DNA from: Haplomitrium mnioides
Taxonomy: Eukaryota; Marchantiophyta; Haplomitriopsida; Calobryales
Direction: 5' to 3'
Length of the DNA: 64,000 nt
Assembly (NCBI GenBank): GCA_049999725.1
Contig: JBNGIS010020714.1
Coordinates: 1-64,000, forward strand
Both the position numbers and the translations under genes were made by a program. Of this stretch, positions 10,729 to 20,416 are shown in pieces. Numbering within the stretch: the first letter of the stretch is position 1; every line of letters begins with the position of its first letter. A model generated the notes under the pieces. The model did no database searches and was not told the origin of the DNA. It worked only from the letters and a program-made list of their open reading frames with translations.

Positions 10729-11449
10729 TGATCTTTTTTTCTTTTCTTTTGACCGAAAGCAAACAACTTTATTTACTTTCAAGCATCAAAGGTACAACCG
10801 CGGACAGCAATCAGGCCGAGCGGCAAAACCATTCAACCAGTAAATCCCTTTCAGGATCTAGTAAACCAAAGTAACCCTATACCTTCAATCCAGATTACTA
10901 CTAACATTCAGATTCCAGTAAACACTGTCTTCATCACGTATACAGAGAAAATGCCCGGTGCCCCAGGTTCTGTCAAAGGCTTCAAGAATGTTTTCGCTTT
11001 TCTCTTCATTTTGAGCCTTCATCCAGTCTCTACAAGCATTATGCCAAGCTTTCTTTCCGTACTCAACCAGTTTCATCCAGATTTTCTTTTTCAAGCAGTA
11101 CATATCCATGTGCGACTTCTCGAAAACTATAGCATTTCTACAAAGCCAAATGGAGTAAAGTACTATTCCTCTTAGTAAGGACCAGATCTCTTGAGCTACA
11201 ACCAGTGCCTTTGGGATTCTGTCGCCTAGGATGCATTGCTGCCAGGTTGGCTTCCACCTTTTGGTATTCTCCCAAACGGAGAACACTAATCTGCTAATGA
11301 TATTCCCTGCCCATTTCCAGATAGTGCTGATCCTAGGACAAATCCAGAAACAGTGAATGAGATCTTCCAGTAAATCCTCCTTGCAGCAGACACAGCTTGC
11401 ATCAATCTCAAAGCCAGGCTTTCCTGTCTTTTTCCTGAAGCTCCCAACT

Positions 11450-11821
11450 TGTTGGAAATATCAAATCGACTTGATAATAACACAGCAGCGAAAATCCACA
11501 ATAGATGAGAATCGTGAGAAGAGGAATGTGATATCCTGCAAATCACGCTTTTACTCCTGACAGCGAATTCATGTTTTAGTCACTTCATGAGTTGAGCTCC
11601 TCAGCAGGAAAAACGCCAGACTACTTCGAATAGGCCTTCCCTTGCAGAAACGTTTTGCTCCCCTGGTCGTTTTCTGCAGAAAAACGCCTGAAGTGCCTCT
11701 AAACTAGCTAAACAAAATCATTTACAGGGACACACTTCACAAAGGAAGTGTATTGCAGGAATTCCTGAGCAGGATCAGGCAATTCCTCAGCAGCAAATTG
11801 TGAGGCTGCCAATTTCCAACA
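11450..11821. mobile_element. Solo LTR, 372 bp, inserted in B2
   Basis: The insert begins TGTTGGAAAT and ends ATTTCCAACA (TG...CA, 10-bp inverted termini). It is flanked by perfect 5-bp direct repeats CAACT at 11445-11449 and 11822-11826. Removing the insert and one repeat restores the LINE-B reading found in B5. Boundaries and duplication size fit a solo LTR left by recombination. It does not match the F or G LTRs on the right of the window. Confidence 0.85.
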
Positions 11822-11911
11822 CAACTTCCACACCTCTTTGGACAATAAGCCACCTCAACGTGGCCTCTTTGGCTGATCTGCTCGCATCCCATATATGAGT
11901 CCATCTGGAGG

Positions 11912-12015
11912 AGTATGTAGAGTCGATCGAACCATGTGCTTTCCAGCATTCCAGAACCNNNNNNNNNNAGTATGTAGAGTCGATCGAACCATGTGCTTTC
12001 CAGCATTCCAGAACC
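11912..12015. other. Assembly gap (10 N) flanked by an identical 47-bp duplication
   Basis: Ns at 11959-11968 separate two identical 47-bp copies (11912-11958 and 11969-12015) of LINE-B sequence. This looks like two contig ends overlapping by 47 bp that were joined with a placeholder gap. Frames read across it are not real. Confidence 0.95.
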
Positions 12016-12476
12016 TGAATGATTGTAGATGGCCGGTCCAACATGAACCCACAGCCTTTCTTGGTAGAAGAGCTGCTGAGGGGGGAGTTATCTTTCCAGA
12101 CCCACATTCCAGGGTCCCAATCTCCCTCTCCAATAACTGAGCCAAGTAATTTATACTCAGCATTCTGATCTTTGGTCACTATGCAGACTCTCATTTTCCT
12201 CATAATCACTGAAAGAGGAAGCTGGGGTTGAGTTCCTTCTGCCAATATGGTAGGCATTGGGGCTACAAAGAACCATGAGCATGAATGAGGTAGAGAAGAA
12301 GACTGAGTCATGGTTCCCGCCTTCAGATCAGTATCAGCACTCCACAAGGATATTACAACCGGGTGTGTCTCCAGGTCAGATGTGAGAACTCTGGTCCAGT
12401 CTCCTTTTCTTATGTGGCCTGGCCCCTCAAGTAGGAGTGAAACCCACCTGTCAGGGATCTTAGCAATCAGGTCATA

Positions 12477-12871
12477 TATCTTTATAAGTATTGAGAGAAC
12501 TCCATACTTACAAACAAAGGTAGCCAATCATGAAGTTAATCAAGATGATCTGTACTGAAGATTGAAAAGATTAACAACCCAGCCCCCACCCCAATCAAAA
12601 ACAAAAATAAAGCAGAAGAAACCCAAAAAGATAATAAATATTTATAAATTAAATTAAATTAACTAACTAACTAGCTAACTAGAGGAGAAAAGTGGTGATG
12701 CGCATAGTGTTTGTCAAGCACTTGCCATAGACCTCTAAGCAGCATTATGAGTAGTATTGACAGATTACTACTACTTTACCACAGACTTCATCAGTTCCCA
12801 GCCGTGGATAGAAGTTATGCCAAAGGCAAAACTAAAGTCCTACGTTTCTGTCACTATTCCGGAAGTGGTGG
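12477..12871 (-). mobile_element. 395-bp retroinsertion with 16-bp target-site duplication
   Basis: The insert is flanked by perfect 16-bp direct repeats TAGCAATCAGGTCATA (12461-12476 and 12872-12887). It interrupts the B2 reading, which resumes correctly on the other side. On the minus strand it starts ACTTCCGGAATAGTGACAG, similar to the start of the D repeats. It contains a TTAA/TTAG simple repeat (12648-12680) and ends A/T-rich. No ORF is present. It is probably a SINE-like element mobilised by a LINE. Confidence 0.8.
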
Positions 12872-13505
12872 TAGCAATCAGGTCATACCATTTCCACTCA
12901 TGCCTTTTGTGAAGCTTGCATCGTTCTTGCAAGCTTGACGATTATTTCAAGGAACTCATATGTTTGACGATTCCATAGGTCCCCAATCACCTTGACCCCT
13001 GCCTGAGACCATCTCAAGGCTGGCCAGCACTAGTTTGCCGCCAGCAGTGAATTATCTCCCAGTTTATTCCACCAGATGTTTATGCCCACCACCTCTTCAA
13101 AAGACTCAGGAGCCTTCTGTTTGATGGATCTTTTGAGTACCGACCAAGCCTGCCATATCTCCTTCCACAGCTGAGAGGTAGACCAACATGAGGATCTACA
13201 GTCAGCTACTGTCCACAATAGGGAGTGACCCCAATGTAGTTTACTAAGTGGTCTAGCTTGGATGGCTCTATACATTAGGAAATTTTTGCATGTAGAGTCC
13301 CCTGGCAGAACAGTCTTCATAATCCACTTTCCCAGCAGGGCTTGAGTCTGCGCATATATGTCTATCAATCCCAATCCCTCTTCTTTCTTTCTCTTCACAC
13401 ATGTTTCCCATGCCACTGGAGCTCTGCATTTTTCCCCATTTCCTGACCAGAGGAAGTTTCTCACCAGCTGTTTTATTTTTTGAAGGGGGGAGCTGCCCCC
13501 TGCCC

Positions 13506-13736
13506 AGCAATAAGCAAAACTTTTATAGAAGAACCCCAAAAAAAAAAAAAAAAGTTTTGCTGCAGTTTGTTTGTGATGGGTTCGTGACCACGGGCATTGC
13601 GCGCTGCGAGTGCGAGTGTCTGTTTTTCTGCATGCAAGGGTTCCTTAACATTCATGGTTCTACTTCCTGCTCAAGATGTGTCCTTAGCGCTGGAGTTGCT
13701 TGCGTTCTGCGATTCTAACACAAGCAAGAGGGAAAG

Positions 13737-13779
<43 letters not shown>
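13506..13779. other. Junction: A16 run, family-C leader fragment, (GA)n tract
   Basis: A run of 16 A (13538-13553) is followed by a leader fragment (about 13556-13735) matching part of the C1 leader near 14250-14390 (TTCTGCGATTC, CAAGCAAGAGGGAA, CCTTAGCGCTGGAG). A (GA)n tract (13737-13779) precedes C1. Confidence 0.6.
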
Positions 13780-13780
<1 letters not shown>

Positions 13781-15053
13781 CTGTTGGAACACCCTAGCGC
13801 ACAGACAAGGGGGGCGGAGGCGGGTGATCATGCGAGGTGTAATGGAGCTTTCAGATCCTTCAAGTTGAAGGATGAGAATGCCACCCCCTCCAAGAAGCAT
13901 TTGATGAAACTCGTCAGTCGCTGATGAGAAATTTGATATACTTTACTCGATTTTAGAGCCAGTAAGCTGCACTCAAACTCTGCGAGAAGGAAAAAAGCAA
14001 AAAAACGTCGAGGAGTTTATTTTCTGGCTGTGAGAGCTGGAGTCGTCGTGAAGGATCGTGGCTGGCGTCGTGATGGTCACGTCCTGGTTGCTGGTCGTGA
14101 TTTTCCTGCGGGAGCATTGAGCATCGAGCAGAAACGGTAGAGAACTTCACGAGCAGGCACGAACACAGCATTAGGCAACATTTGGGGGTGCCTCCTGTCT
14201 CTGCGCGATGTGCACAGTGAAAAGGTGCAATAGAGAAGGTTCTTAGACATTCTGCGATTCGAACACAAGCAAGAGGGAACCTGGGAGTGTCCGTTTTTCT
14301 GCATGCGATGGATCCTTAGCGCTCATGGTGCCTCTTCCTTATTGCTGGAGTTGCTTGCGTTCTGCAATTCTACGCAAGCAAGAGGGAAAGGAGAGGAGGT
14401 CGCACCTGTCGAAAACATACTTCGCAGCTCCTTGCAATATGCAGGAGAGGCATTTTTCATGCTCGCGATATGTCCTTAGCGCTGGAGGTGCCTTATCATT
14501 CGTGGTCCTGCCCGCGAAGTGGTCTTAGCGCTGGGGTTCATTTATTGTCGCATCGCAGGAGAAGGCCCGCTGGAGGTCCTTAACATTCGATTCGCAGCAG
14601 GAGAAGGACGTCTTAGGAGAGCCCACTGCGGGAGAAAGAAAACGGGAGAAGAATAAACAAGCGGGCATAGAAGCATGGCCTTCTTGTTAATTTCGTGAAG
14701 GCCAGCTCGTGTCTGGAAGGATGGCGTCGCGGGATGTAGCTTGATAGTTTGATAGCTTGAGAAGGCTGAAATAGGCGATGAGTCCCTACTCATAGTATTT
14801 TTTGGTGAAGGCTGAAATAGGTGAAGAGTCCCTGCGCATAAAGGTTCTGAAGGCCAGCATTGTGGGCGTAAAACTGCCTCGAGCAGTTTTTGTGAGATTC
14901 GCGAGCAGTTCTTCAGGGGGTTTTCAACTTTTTCAGCATAAGGTGGCATTGCGTCCTGGGGACACTCCATCAGGGAGTTTTCAACTTTTTCAGCATAAGG
15001 TGGCATTGACGTCCTGGGGACACTCCATCGCACAGCACTGAAGATCCATAGAT

Positions 15054-16511
15054 ATGTCTAAGGCTGCACCATGGAGACCTGGATCGCGTTCTGGAAAAGA
15101 GGTGATTTCTGGACCAAGCACATCCAGCTGCCCCTTGTTACCTGGTAAAAGCATGGGCCACGGGGCAGAAGCCAGGAGGAAAAACACCATTTCTCTACCT
15201 CCTAAGGTGTTCAATGTGGATCAAGACTTATGCTTGCTTACCACGGCCCAGCTGAGGAAGAGGCTGCTTATCGGGCATTTCAGAAGTTTCTTCCCTGGCC
15301 TCCAAGAAATTTCAGCATGGTTTGGGAAAATTTGTGCACAGAATGGGTGGAAGGCTTCTGTGCTCCGCCTGATAGGCAAAGGATTTTTTCTGATTTCAGC
15401 AGAAGAAGATGGAGTCAGATCCAAGCTTCTCACAGGGGAACCATTGTTTTTGAAGAATATGAGATGCATCTTCCAACCTTGGCGACCTCAGTTTGACCCC
15501 TTGACTCAGCAAGCCTTGGTTCCTACTTGGATCACCTTGACATTCTTCCCGGAAGAGCTACGAAATCAATTGCCCATGATAGCCAACCTCTTCGGAAAAT
15601 GCATTCATCTTCCATCAAGAGTGGACGAGATGCATGTTAGATTCTGTGTTCAACTGGATACATCTAAAGGAGTGAGTCCAGTTTTGGAACTGAACTGTCC
15701 TGAGGGAACTTTCTCCCAAGAGGTGGAGTATGATGGCATCCCTCTCAGATGCTTTCACTGCAGGAGCATGGATCACCTGATTGGAGACTGCCCTCGAGGG
15801 AACGCCAAGGGTTTCATTCAGAAGAAGGGGGTGTTGCTAACACAGGCCCATGGTAGCCTGAGTACTGGAGTTTCTCTTTCCACAGAAATGGAGAAAAAAT
15901 CTGCTGAAGAGACAGCAAGACACACCGAAGCACAAGGGGTGGAAGACAGAGCTGATTCTAATCCACCCACAGAGAATTTTTGTAAAGATCTTGTACAAAA
16001 AGACTCTGAAAACAGTACAGATCCAGGGAGGAAGAATTCAGTAAACCCCAGGCCAGCTCAAGGAGAGAGGCTGGAGGAGTTGGCTAATGGCTCTGGGAAG
16101 AAAATGGGACAAGAAAGGGCACACGATGTGATAGATGCTGCGGTAGTTGCGAATGCAAGGCAAATGAATGACCAAGTCGTAAGGGATGAGGAGCTTGCAG
16201 CTAACATGGGAGATAACAGCTGGAAGGTCGTCAACCGCTACACTCGGCGTAAAAAACCAACAAAAGAATCTGTGGCTGCTGAAGCTCGAATCACACGCAG
16301 CAGATCTCAAAGCTCGGCCGGAACCCCCGATTTGACAGGGCAGATCACGGCCAGAAAAGTGAACCAAACTAGATTTTCTAAACCAGACATTCGGGGGAAG
16401 AAAATAATGGAGGACAATTATGAATCCCAGGAAGGCTCATCGGAGGATGATTCACTGTTGCACAGTGTAATCCCCTCTCGAATCTCCATGGAACCAGAAG
16501 AGTTGGGCTGA
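15054..16511 (+). CDS. Intact family-C ORF1 protein (DUF4283 + CCHC zinc knuckle), 485 aa
   Basis: The frame starts MSKAAPWRPGSRSGKE; the same start occurs in copies C2, C3 and C6. DUF4283-like domain covers about residues 60-225 (LRKRLLIGHFRSFFPGL, GWKASVLRLIGKGFFLI, FQPWRPQFDP, WITLTFFPEELRNQLPM, MHVRFCVQLDTSKG). A zinc knuckle CFHCRSMDHLIGDC (C-x2-C-x4-H-x4-C) is at 233-246. The C-terminal half is charged and low in complexity, with a conserved WKVVNRYTRRKKP motif, ending SSEDDSLLHSVIPSR. In plant L1s such proteins bind element RNA and act as chaperones. It is the only copy in the window with no internal stop. Confidence 0.9.
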   Translation: MSKAAPWRPGSRSGKEVISGPSTSSCPLLPGKSMGHGAEARRKNTISLPPKVFNVDQDLCLLTTAQLRKRLLIGHFRSFFPGLQEISAWFGKICAQNGWKASVLRLIGKGFFLISAEEDGVRSKLLTGEPLFLKNMRCIFQPWRPQFDPLTQQALVPTWITLTFFPEELRNQLPMIANLFGKCIHLPSRVDEMHVRFCVQLDTSKGVSPVLELNCPEGTFSQEVEYDGIPLRCFHCRSMDHLIGDCPRGNAKGFIQKKGVLLTQAHGSLSTGVSLSTEMEKKSAEETARHTEAQGVEDRADSNPPTENFCKDLVQKDSENSTDPGRKNSVNPRPAQGERLEELANGSGKKMGQERAHDVIDAAVVANARQMNDQVVRDEELAANMGDNSWKVVNRYTRRKKPTKESVAAEARITRSRSQSSAGTPDLTGQITARKVNQTRFSKPDIRGKKIMEDNYESQEGSSEDDSLLHSVIPSRISMEPEELG

Positions 16512-16531
16512 AGTAGAATTGACTGTAGGTT

Positions 16532-16714
16532 ATGTTGATTATTTTCTGGATTGATGGCCTGGGGCTAGTGATGTACCTCAGGAGAACATGCGATAGATTT
16601 CATTATTGGGTAGCTGTCGCTGGACACCTTTGTGTCCCGACTTGGCTACCTTTGAGGAAGTGGTTTGCTTTAGTCCAGGCTTTGATGCTTTGCCGCTTCG
16701 GCGGTTGTATTTGA
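16532..16714 (+). CDS. 60-codon frame after ORF1, possible ORF2 remnant
   Basis: It starts MLIIFWIDGLGLV 20 bp after the ORF1 stop and ends RFGGCI. The same length frame recurs in C3, C5 and C6 and is broken by a stop in C2. The start resembles the consensus N-terminus of plant L1 endonucleases (M-x-I-I-x-W-N-x-R-G-L-G), with the catalytic Asn lost. The remainder matches no domain I know. Translation is unproven; the hairpin overlaps its end. Confidence 0.45.
   Translation: MLIIFWIDGLGLVMYLRRTCDRFHYWVAVAGHLCVPTWLPLRKWFALVQALMLCRFGGCI
16693..16704 (+). other. 3' UTR hairpin CCGC-TTCG-GCGG (C1)
   Basis: A perfect 4-bp stem with a TTCG loop lies about 20 bp upstream of AATAAA and 40 bp upstream of poly(A). 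It is followed by TTGTATTTGATG. The same position is stem-forming in C2 (loop TAAG), C3 (TTCG), C4 (TTTG) and C5 (a G-U pair). It is a candidate recognition element for the reverse transcriptase. Confidence 0.7.
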
Positions 16715-16758
16715 TGTGTGGAAATAAAGTTTTTACTTCCTGTCAAAAAAAAAAAAAA

Positions 16759-19709
16759 GAGAGAGACCCTGGAACCCTAACGCGCGCAGACAGGGGCGCA
16801 GGCGGGTGGTCATGCAAGGAAAATTGGATTTCTCAGCTCCTTCATGTTGAAGGAGGGAGAATCCAATCCACCTAAGGTGCATTTGATGGATCTCGTCATC
16901 ACCTGACGAGAAATTTGATATGTTTCACTGGCGTTTTGAGCCAGAAAATTGAGCGAGAAGCTGCTCGTCGTGAGTAGACAACTGTCGTTTTTCTGACGAC
17001 TGTCGTTTTTCTGCATCGCGCCATCACAGGGAGGCCCTCCCCCGTTTATTGCTAATCGCGAACTGCCATAGCGACATTGCATCTCGTGGTGAGAAGACGA
17101 CAGGAGACAGGAGGTCGTGTTTTTCTGCCATCGCGATGTGCTCCTGCGACCTGCATTCTCTGCGACCTGCGTTTTCTGCTTCCACGTTTTCCTGCTATCG
17201 CGAGTCGGCTGCGATGCGAGTGTCCGTGTCCGTTTTTTTTTTTACATGCAATGGATCCTTAATGCAGTCGTAGGAGGATAGGTTCGCGGAAATGCCCGTC
17301 ACGGGAGAGAAGGAAAAAACGAGGAGCTGCGAGCTGAGGTGTAGAGCTGGAAAACAGGTGCCGTGTGCAGTCGTGCTACAGCGCGAGCATGATCCGAGCA
17401 GCAAACGTGTTGAGCTGTGAGCAAGCTGTGACACAACCGCGCGGATGAAAAACGGGTCTGGCGGTCCTTTTTGCTGCTCGCTTTTGCGCCATAACTCTGG
17501 AGTTCCTTGACGATCAAATTCGCTAGAGTCTTCCATTAGCAGGTGAAGCCCGTCGCGGGAGAAAACGAAAAGATAGCAGGATGGGTCTGTGAGCTTCAGG
17601 AGGTGTGTTTCTGAGTTTCGCGAGAGTTACGAGCAGAGGAGTTTGTGAGCCTCGCGAGAGTAAGGAGCAGAGGAGAGTCGCTTCTTCGTGTTGGTTAAGT
17701 GAACAAGGTGCTTAAAGTTGGAACACAGGGAGGCGCTCCCGATTCTTGCTGACAGTTCCAAGCTGCAAGACAATAAGTGGTTGTCATGATACAATAGGAG
17801 GTAGTCCTGATGCAGCTGCAGAGAAACGTTTCTAGCTCTTAGCCCAAACCAGATCACAAGGTGGCTGGCTAAATTAAGAAGGTATGTCGGACGCAACACC
17901 ATGGAGATCTGGTTCACGCTCAGGGAAGGAAGTGCTGTCAGGGCCAAGCACTTCCTATGGCCCCTCAGTGCCTGCTAAATGTATGAGCAAGGGGGCAGAG
18001 GCCAGGAGGAAGAACATAATATCACTACCTCATAAGGTGATTAGTGTGGACCAGGATTTATGCACACTCACCACTACACACCTTAGGCAGAGGCTGCTCA
18101 TCGGTCGTTTCACGAGCTTCTTCCCTGGCCTAAAGGAGATTTCAGATTGGTTCGGAAAAAATTGTGAGAAGAAGGGTTGGAAGGCCTCAGTGCTCAGGCT
18201 CTTAGGAAAAGGTTTTTTTCTTGTTTCTACAGAAGAAAATGGCATCAGGTCCACGCTTCTCACAGGGGAAACCTTACTTCTGACGAACATGAGATGCATC
18301 TTTTAACCATGGAGACCTAAGTTTGACCCCTTAACGGAACAAGCCTTGGTTCCAACTTGGATAACCTTGCCATTTTTTCCCGAAGAGCTACGCAATCAGC
18401 TGCCAATGATTGCCAGTGCCTTTGGAAATTGCATTCATGTCCCTTCAGTTCTGGAGGGGATGCATGTCAGATTCTGTGTTCAGCTGGACACATCCAAAGG
18501 AGTGAGTCCAGTCCTGGAGCTATTGTGTCCCGAGGGTACTTACTACCAAGAGATAGAATATGAGGGAATACCTCTCAGATGCTTCCTCTGCAGGAGCACT
18601 GATCACTTGGCTGGGAAATGTCCTCAAGGGCACGCCCCTGGCTTTGCCCTGAAAAAAAGGGTAGAGACATTTCGGCAGGCCATCAGGGTACCATCAGAAA
18701 ATCCTGACTCTTCTCTATCTGCAGCACAACAGTTGGAGAATCAAGGAAGACATGCGTCAGCACCTGTGGCAGATACCAGAAACCAGGGTGAAGCAAGTAC
18801 ACCGTCAGAGATTGTTGGTAAGAATCTGATACAAGAAGACTCTGAAAATAGGTCCTGCCAAGGGAAAAAGGATTCAGCCAGCCCTAAGTCAGCACAAGGA
18901 AAGAGCAAGGCTGTTACTTCAGTGCAAGGTGGAACCCTGGCTGCATCAAGAAGTGGCACCAGTACACCTCAAGCTGTAAAGGAGTTGGCTAGTGGTACTG
19001 GAAAGAAGATGGGACAAGAAGGGCCACCTAAGCTCCTAGCCGATGTGGTAGTTCTAAAGGAAATGCAGGTTGAGTCACAAGTGGCAGCCGAGGAGGACCT
19101 GGCTTCTGACATGGGACAGAACAAGTGGGAGAAGGTCACCAAGCGTTACACTCGGCGTAACAAGCCAAAGAAAGAATCAATGGCTGCAGAACTTCGGATC
19201 ACTCGGAGCAGATCTCAGGGAGTGGCCAGGACCCTAGACTCAGGGAAAATGACAGGGCAGATAAAGGCTAGCAAGGTGGACCGGATGAGCAATAAACTAG
19301 ACCTCCGTGGGAAGAAAATTCTGGAGGAGGAAGAAGATTCCTTAGAAGTCTCATCTGAGGATGATTCACTGTTGCACAGTGTAATCCCCTCTCGACTTTC
19401 AGTGGAACCAGAATGAAGATAGTGTTTTCAGCTATCAGATTTACTGGAATTAGTTTGAAGTAGAATCGACTGGTAGTTTTATGTTGATTATTTTCTGGAT
19501 TGATGGCCTGGGGTTAGTGATGTACCTCAGGAGAACATGTGATAGATTTTATAGTTGGGTAGCTGTCGCTGGACACCTTTGTGTCCCAACCTGGCTATCT
19601 TCGAGGAAGTGGTTTGCTTTTGTCCAGATGTTGATGTTTTACCGCTAAGGCGGTTGTATTTGATGTGTGGAAATAAAGTTTTTACTTCCAGTCAAAAAAA
19701 AAAAAAAAA
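16759..19709 (+). mobile_element. Family-C retroelement C2, head-to-tail with C1
   Basis: It begins directly after the C1 poly(A) via GAGAGAG, with ACCCTGGAACCCTAACGCGC matching the start of the C1 leader. It contains a CpG-rich leader (to 17883), ORF1 with one stop, the 3' remnant, a hairpin (19642-19653), AATAAA (19672-19677) and A16 (19694-19709). It is nearly full length. Confidence 0.85.
17884..19416 (+). pseudogene. C2 ORF1 with a single nonsense codon
   Basis: The product is homologous to the C1 ORF1 throughout: MSDATPWRSGSRSGKE start, DUF4283-like region, zinc knuckle CFLCRSTDHLAGKC, WEKVTKRYTRRNKP motif and SSEDDSLLHSVIPSR end. One in-frame TAA at 18304-18306 replaces the Gln of the FQPW motif (CAA to TAA). 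Otherwise the frame is open over 1.5 kb. Confidence 0.9.
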
Positions 19710-20416
19710 GAGGGAAAGGAGAGGAGGTCGCTCCCGTTGAAAACGTACTTCGCAGCTCCACGCAAGATGCAGGAGAGGCATTTTTTCATGCTCGCGATAT
19801 GTCCTTAGCAGTGGAGGTGCCTTATCATTCGAGGTCCTGCCCGCAAAGTGTTCTTAGCGCTGGAGTTCCTTTACGGTCGCTTCGAAGGAGAAGGGCGTCA
19901 CAGGAGAAGGCCCGCTGGAGTTCCTTAACATTCGATTCACAGCAGGAGGACGTCTTAGGAGAGCCCACTGCAAGAGAAAGAAAACGGGAGAAAGAATAAA
20001 CAAGCCATGCAGGAGAGGAGCCCCTCAAAAACGTACTTCGCAGCTCAACGCGATACGCAGGAGAGGAGGTCATGAGCGTTTTTCCCTGTCGTTCGTGGTT
20101 CTGCCCGCGAAAGGAAAATCGCTTCTTCGTGTTGGTTTCGTGAACAAGGCGATTCTTCATGATGGTGTCGTGAACAAGGTGCCTTAATGTTGGCGTCGCA
20201 GAGGAGAATCACATCAAGGGAGTCTTTTCGTGATGGTTTCATGTAATAGGTCCTTAACGTTGGAGTCGCAGGAGAATCGCGTCACAGGAGAGTACAGGGT
20301 TGTTATTGATCCAAAGCGGCATTAGGCAGCTTCGAAGGAAATACGGGTCTCCTAAAGCAGCAGAGTGATTGGCTGGTTGAAAGGATTTCGACTGCTGGAA
20401 AACTCTCTTTGTCAAC

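Larger units (their letters stand above)
10731..13505 (-). mobile_element. LINE-B copy B2 (plant L1, ORF2 C-terminal half), interrupted
   Basis: B2 lies on the minus strand from the CWAGG region (13505) to the oligo-A end (10731). It is 5'-truncated and lacks endonuclease and reverse transcriptase. Two insertions split it, a 372-bp solo LTR and a 395-bp retroinsertion, and an assembly gap lies inside it. The 3' UTR (10731-10884) has the TTTATTTACTTTCAAGC signature and the 3' hairpin. Confidence 0.85.
10885..13505 (-). pseudogene. B2 ORF2 remnant with zf-RVT domain
   Basis: Minus-strand coding pieces in order: NFLWSGNGEKCRAPVAWE and GLGLIDIYAQTQALLGKW (13030-13505), then WVSLLLEGPGHIRKGDW and DPGMWVWKDNSPLSS (12470-11822). 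The zinc region with HCFWICPRISTIWKWAGN follows, then a C-terminal helix-rich end finishing YWNLNVSSNLD (11449-10885). This is the post-polymerase part of plant L1 ORF2. At the position where B1 and B5 have TGA, B2 keeps Trp (TGG). Confidence 0.82.
13780..16758 (+). mobile_element. Family-C retroelement C1 (ORF1-only LINE derivative, about 3.0 kb)
   Basis: Layout: a CpG-rich leader of about 1.27 kb starting near CCCTGTTGGAACACCCTAGC, ORF1 (15054-16511), a 60-codon frame (16532-16714) where ORF2 should start, a hairpin (16693-16704), AATAAA (16723-16728) and A14 (16745-16758). There is no room for a reverse transcriptase, so it must rely on enzymes from another element, presumably LINE-B. The leader has repeated TCCTTAGCGCTGGAG words and two near-identical GTTTTCAACTTTTTCAGCAT blocks at about 14923 and 14978. 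Confidence 0.85.

Noticed and set aside
11450-11821. MITE or DNA transposon
   Set aside because: TG/CA termini with a 5-bp duplication fit a solo LTR better; 10-bp inverted ends alone are common in LTRs.
13736-13779. (GA)n tract as a GAGA-type promoter element of C1
   Set aside because: Equivalent GA tracts occur at unrelated junctions and are not conserved at the start of C2 beyond GAGAGAG.
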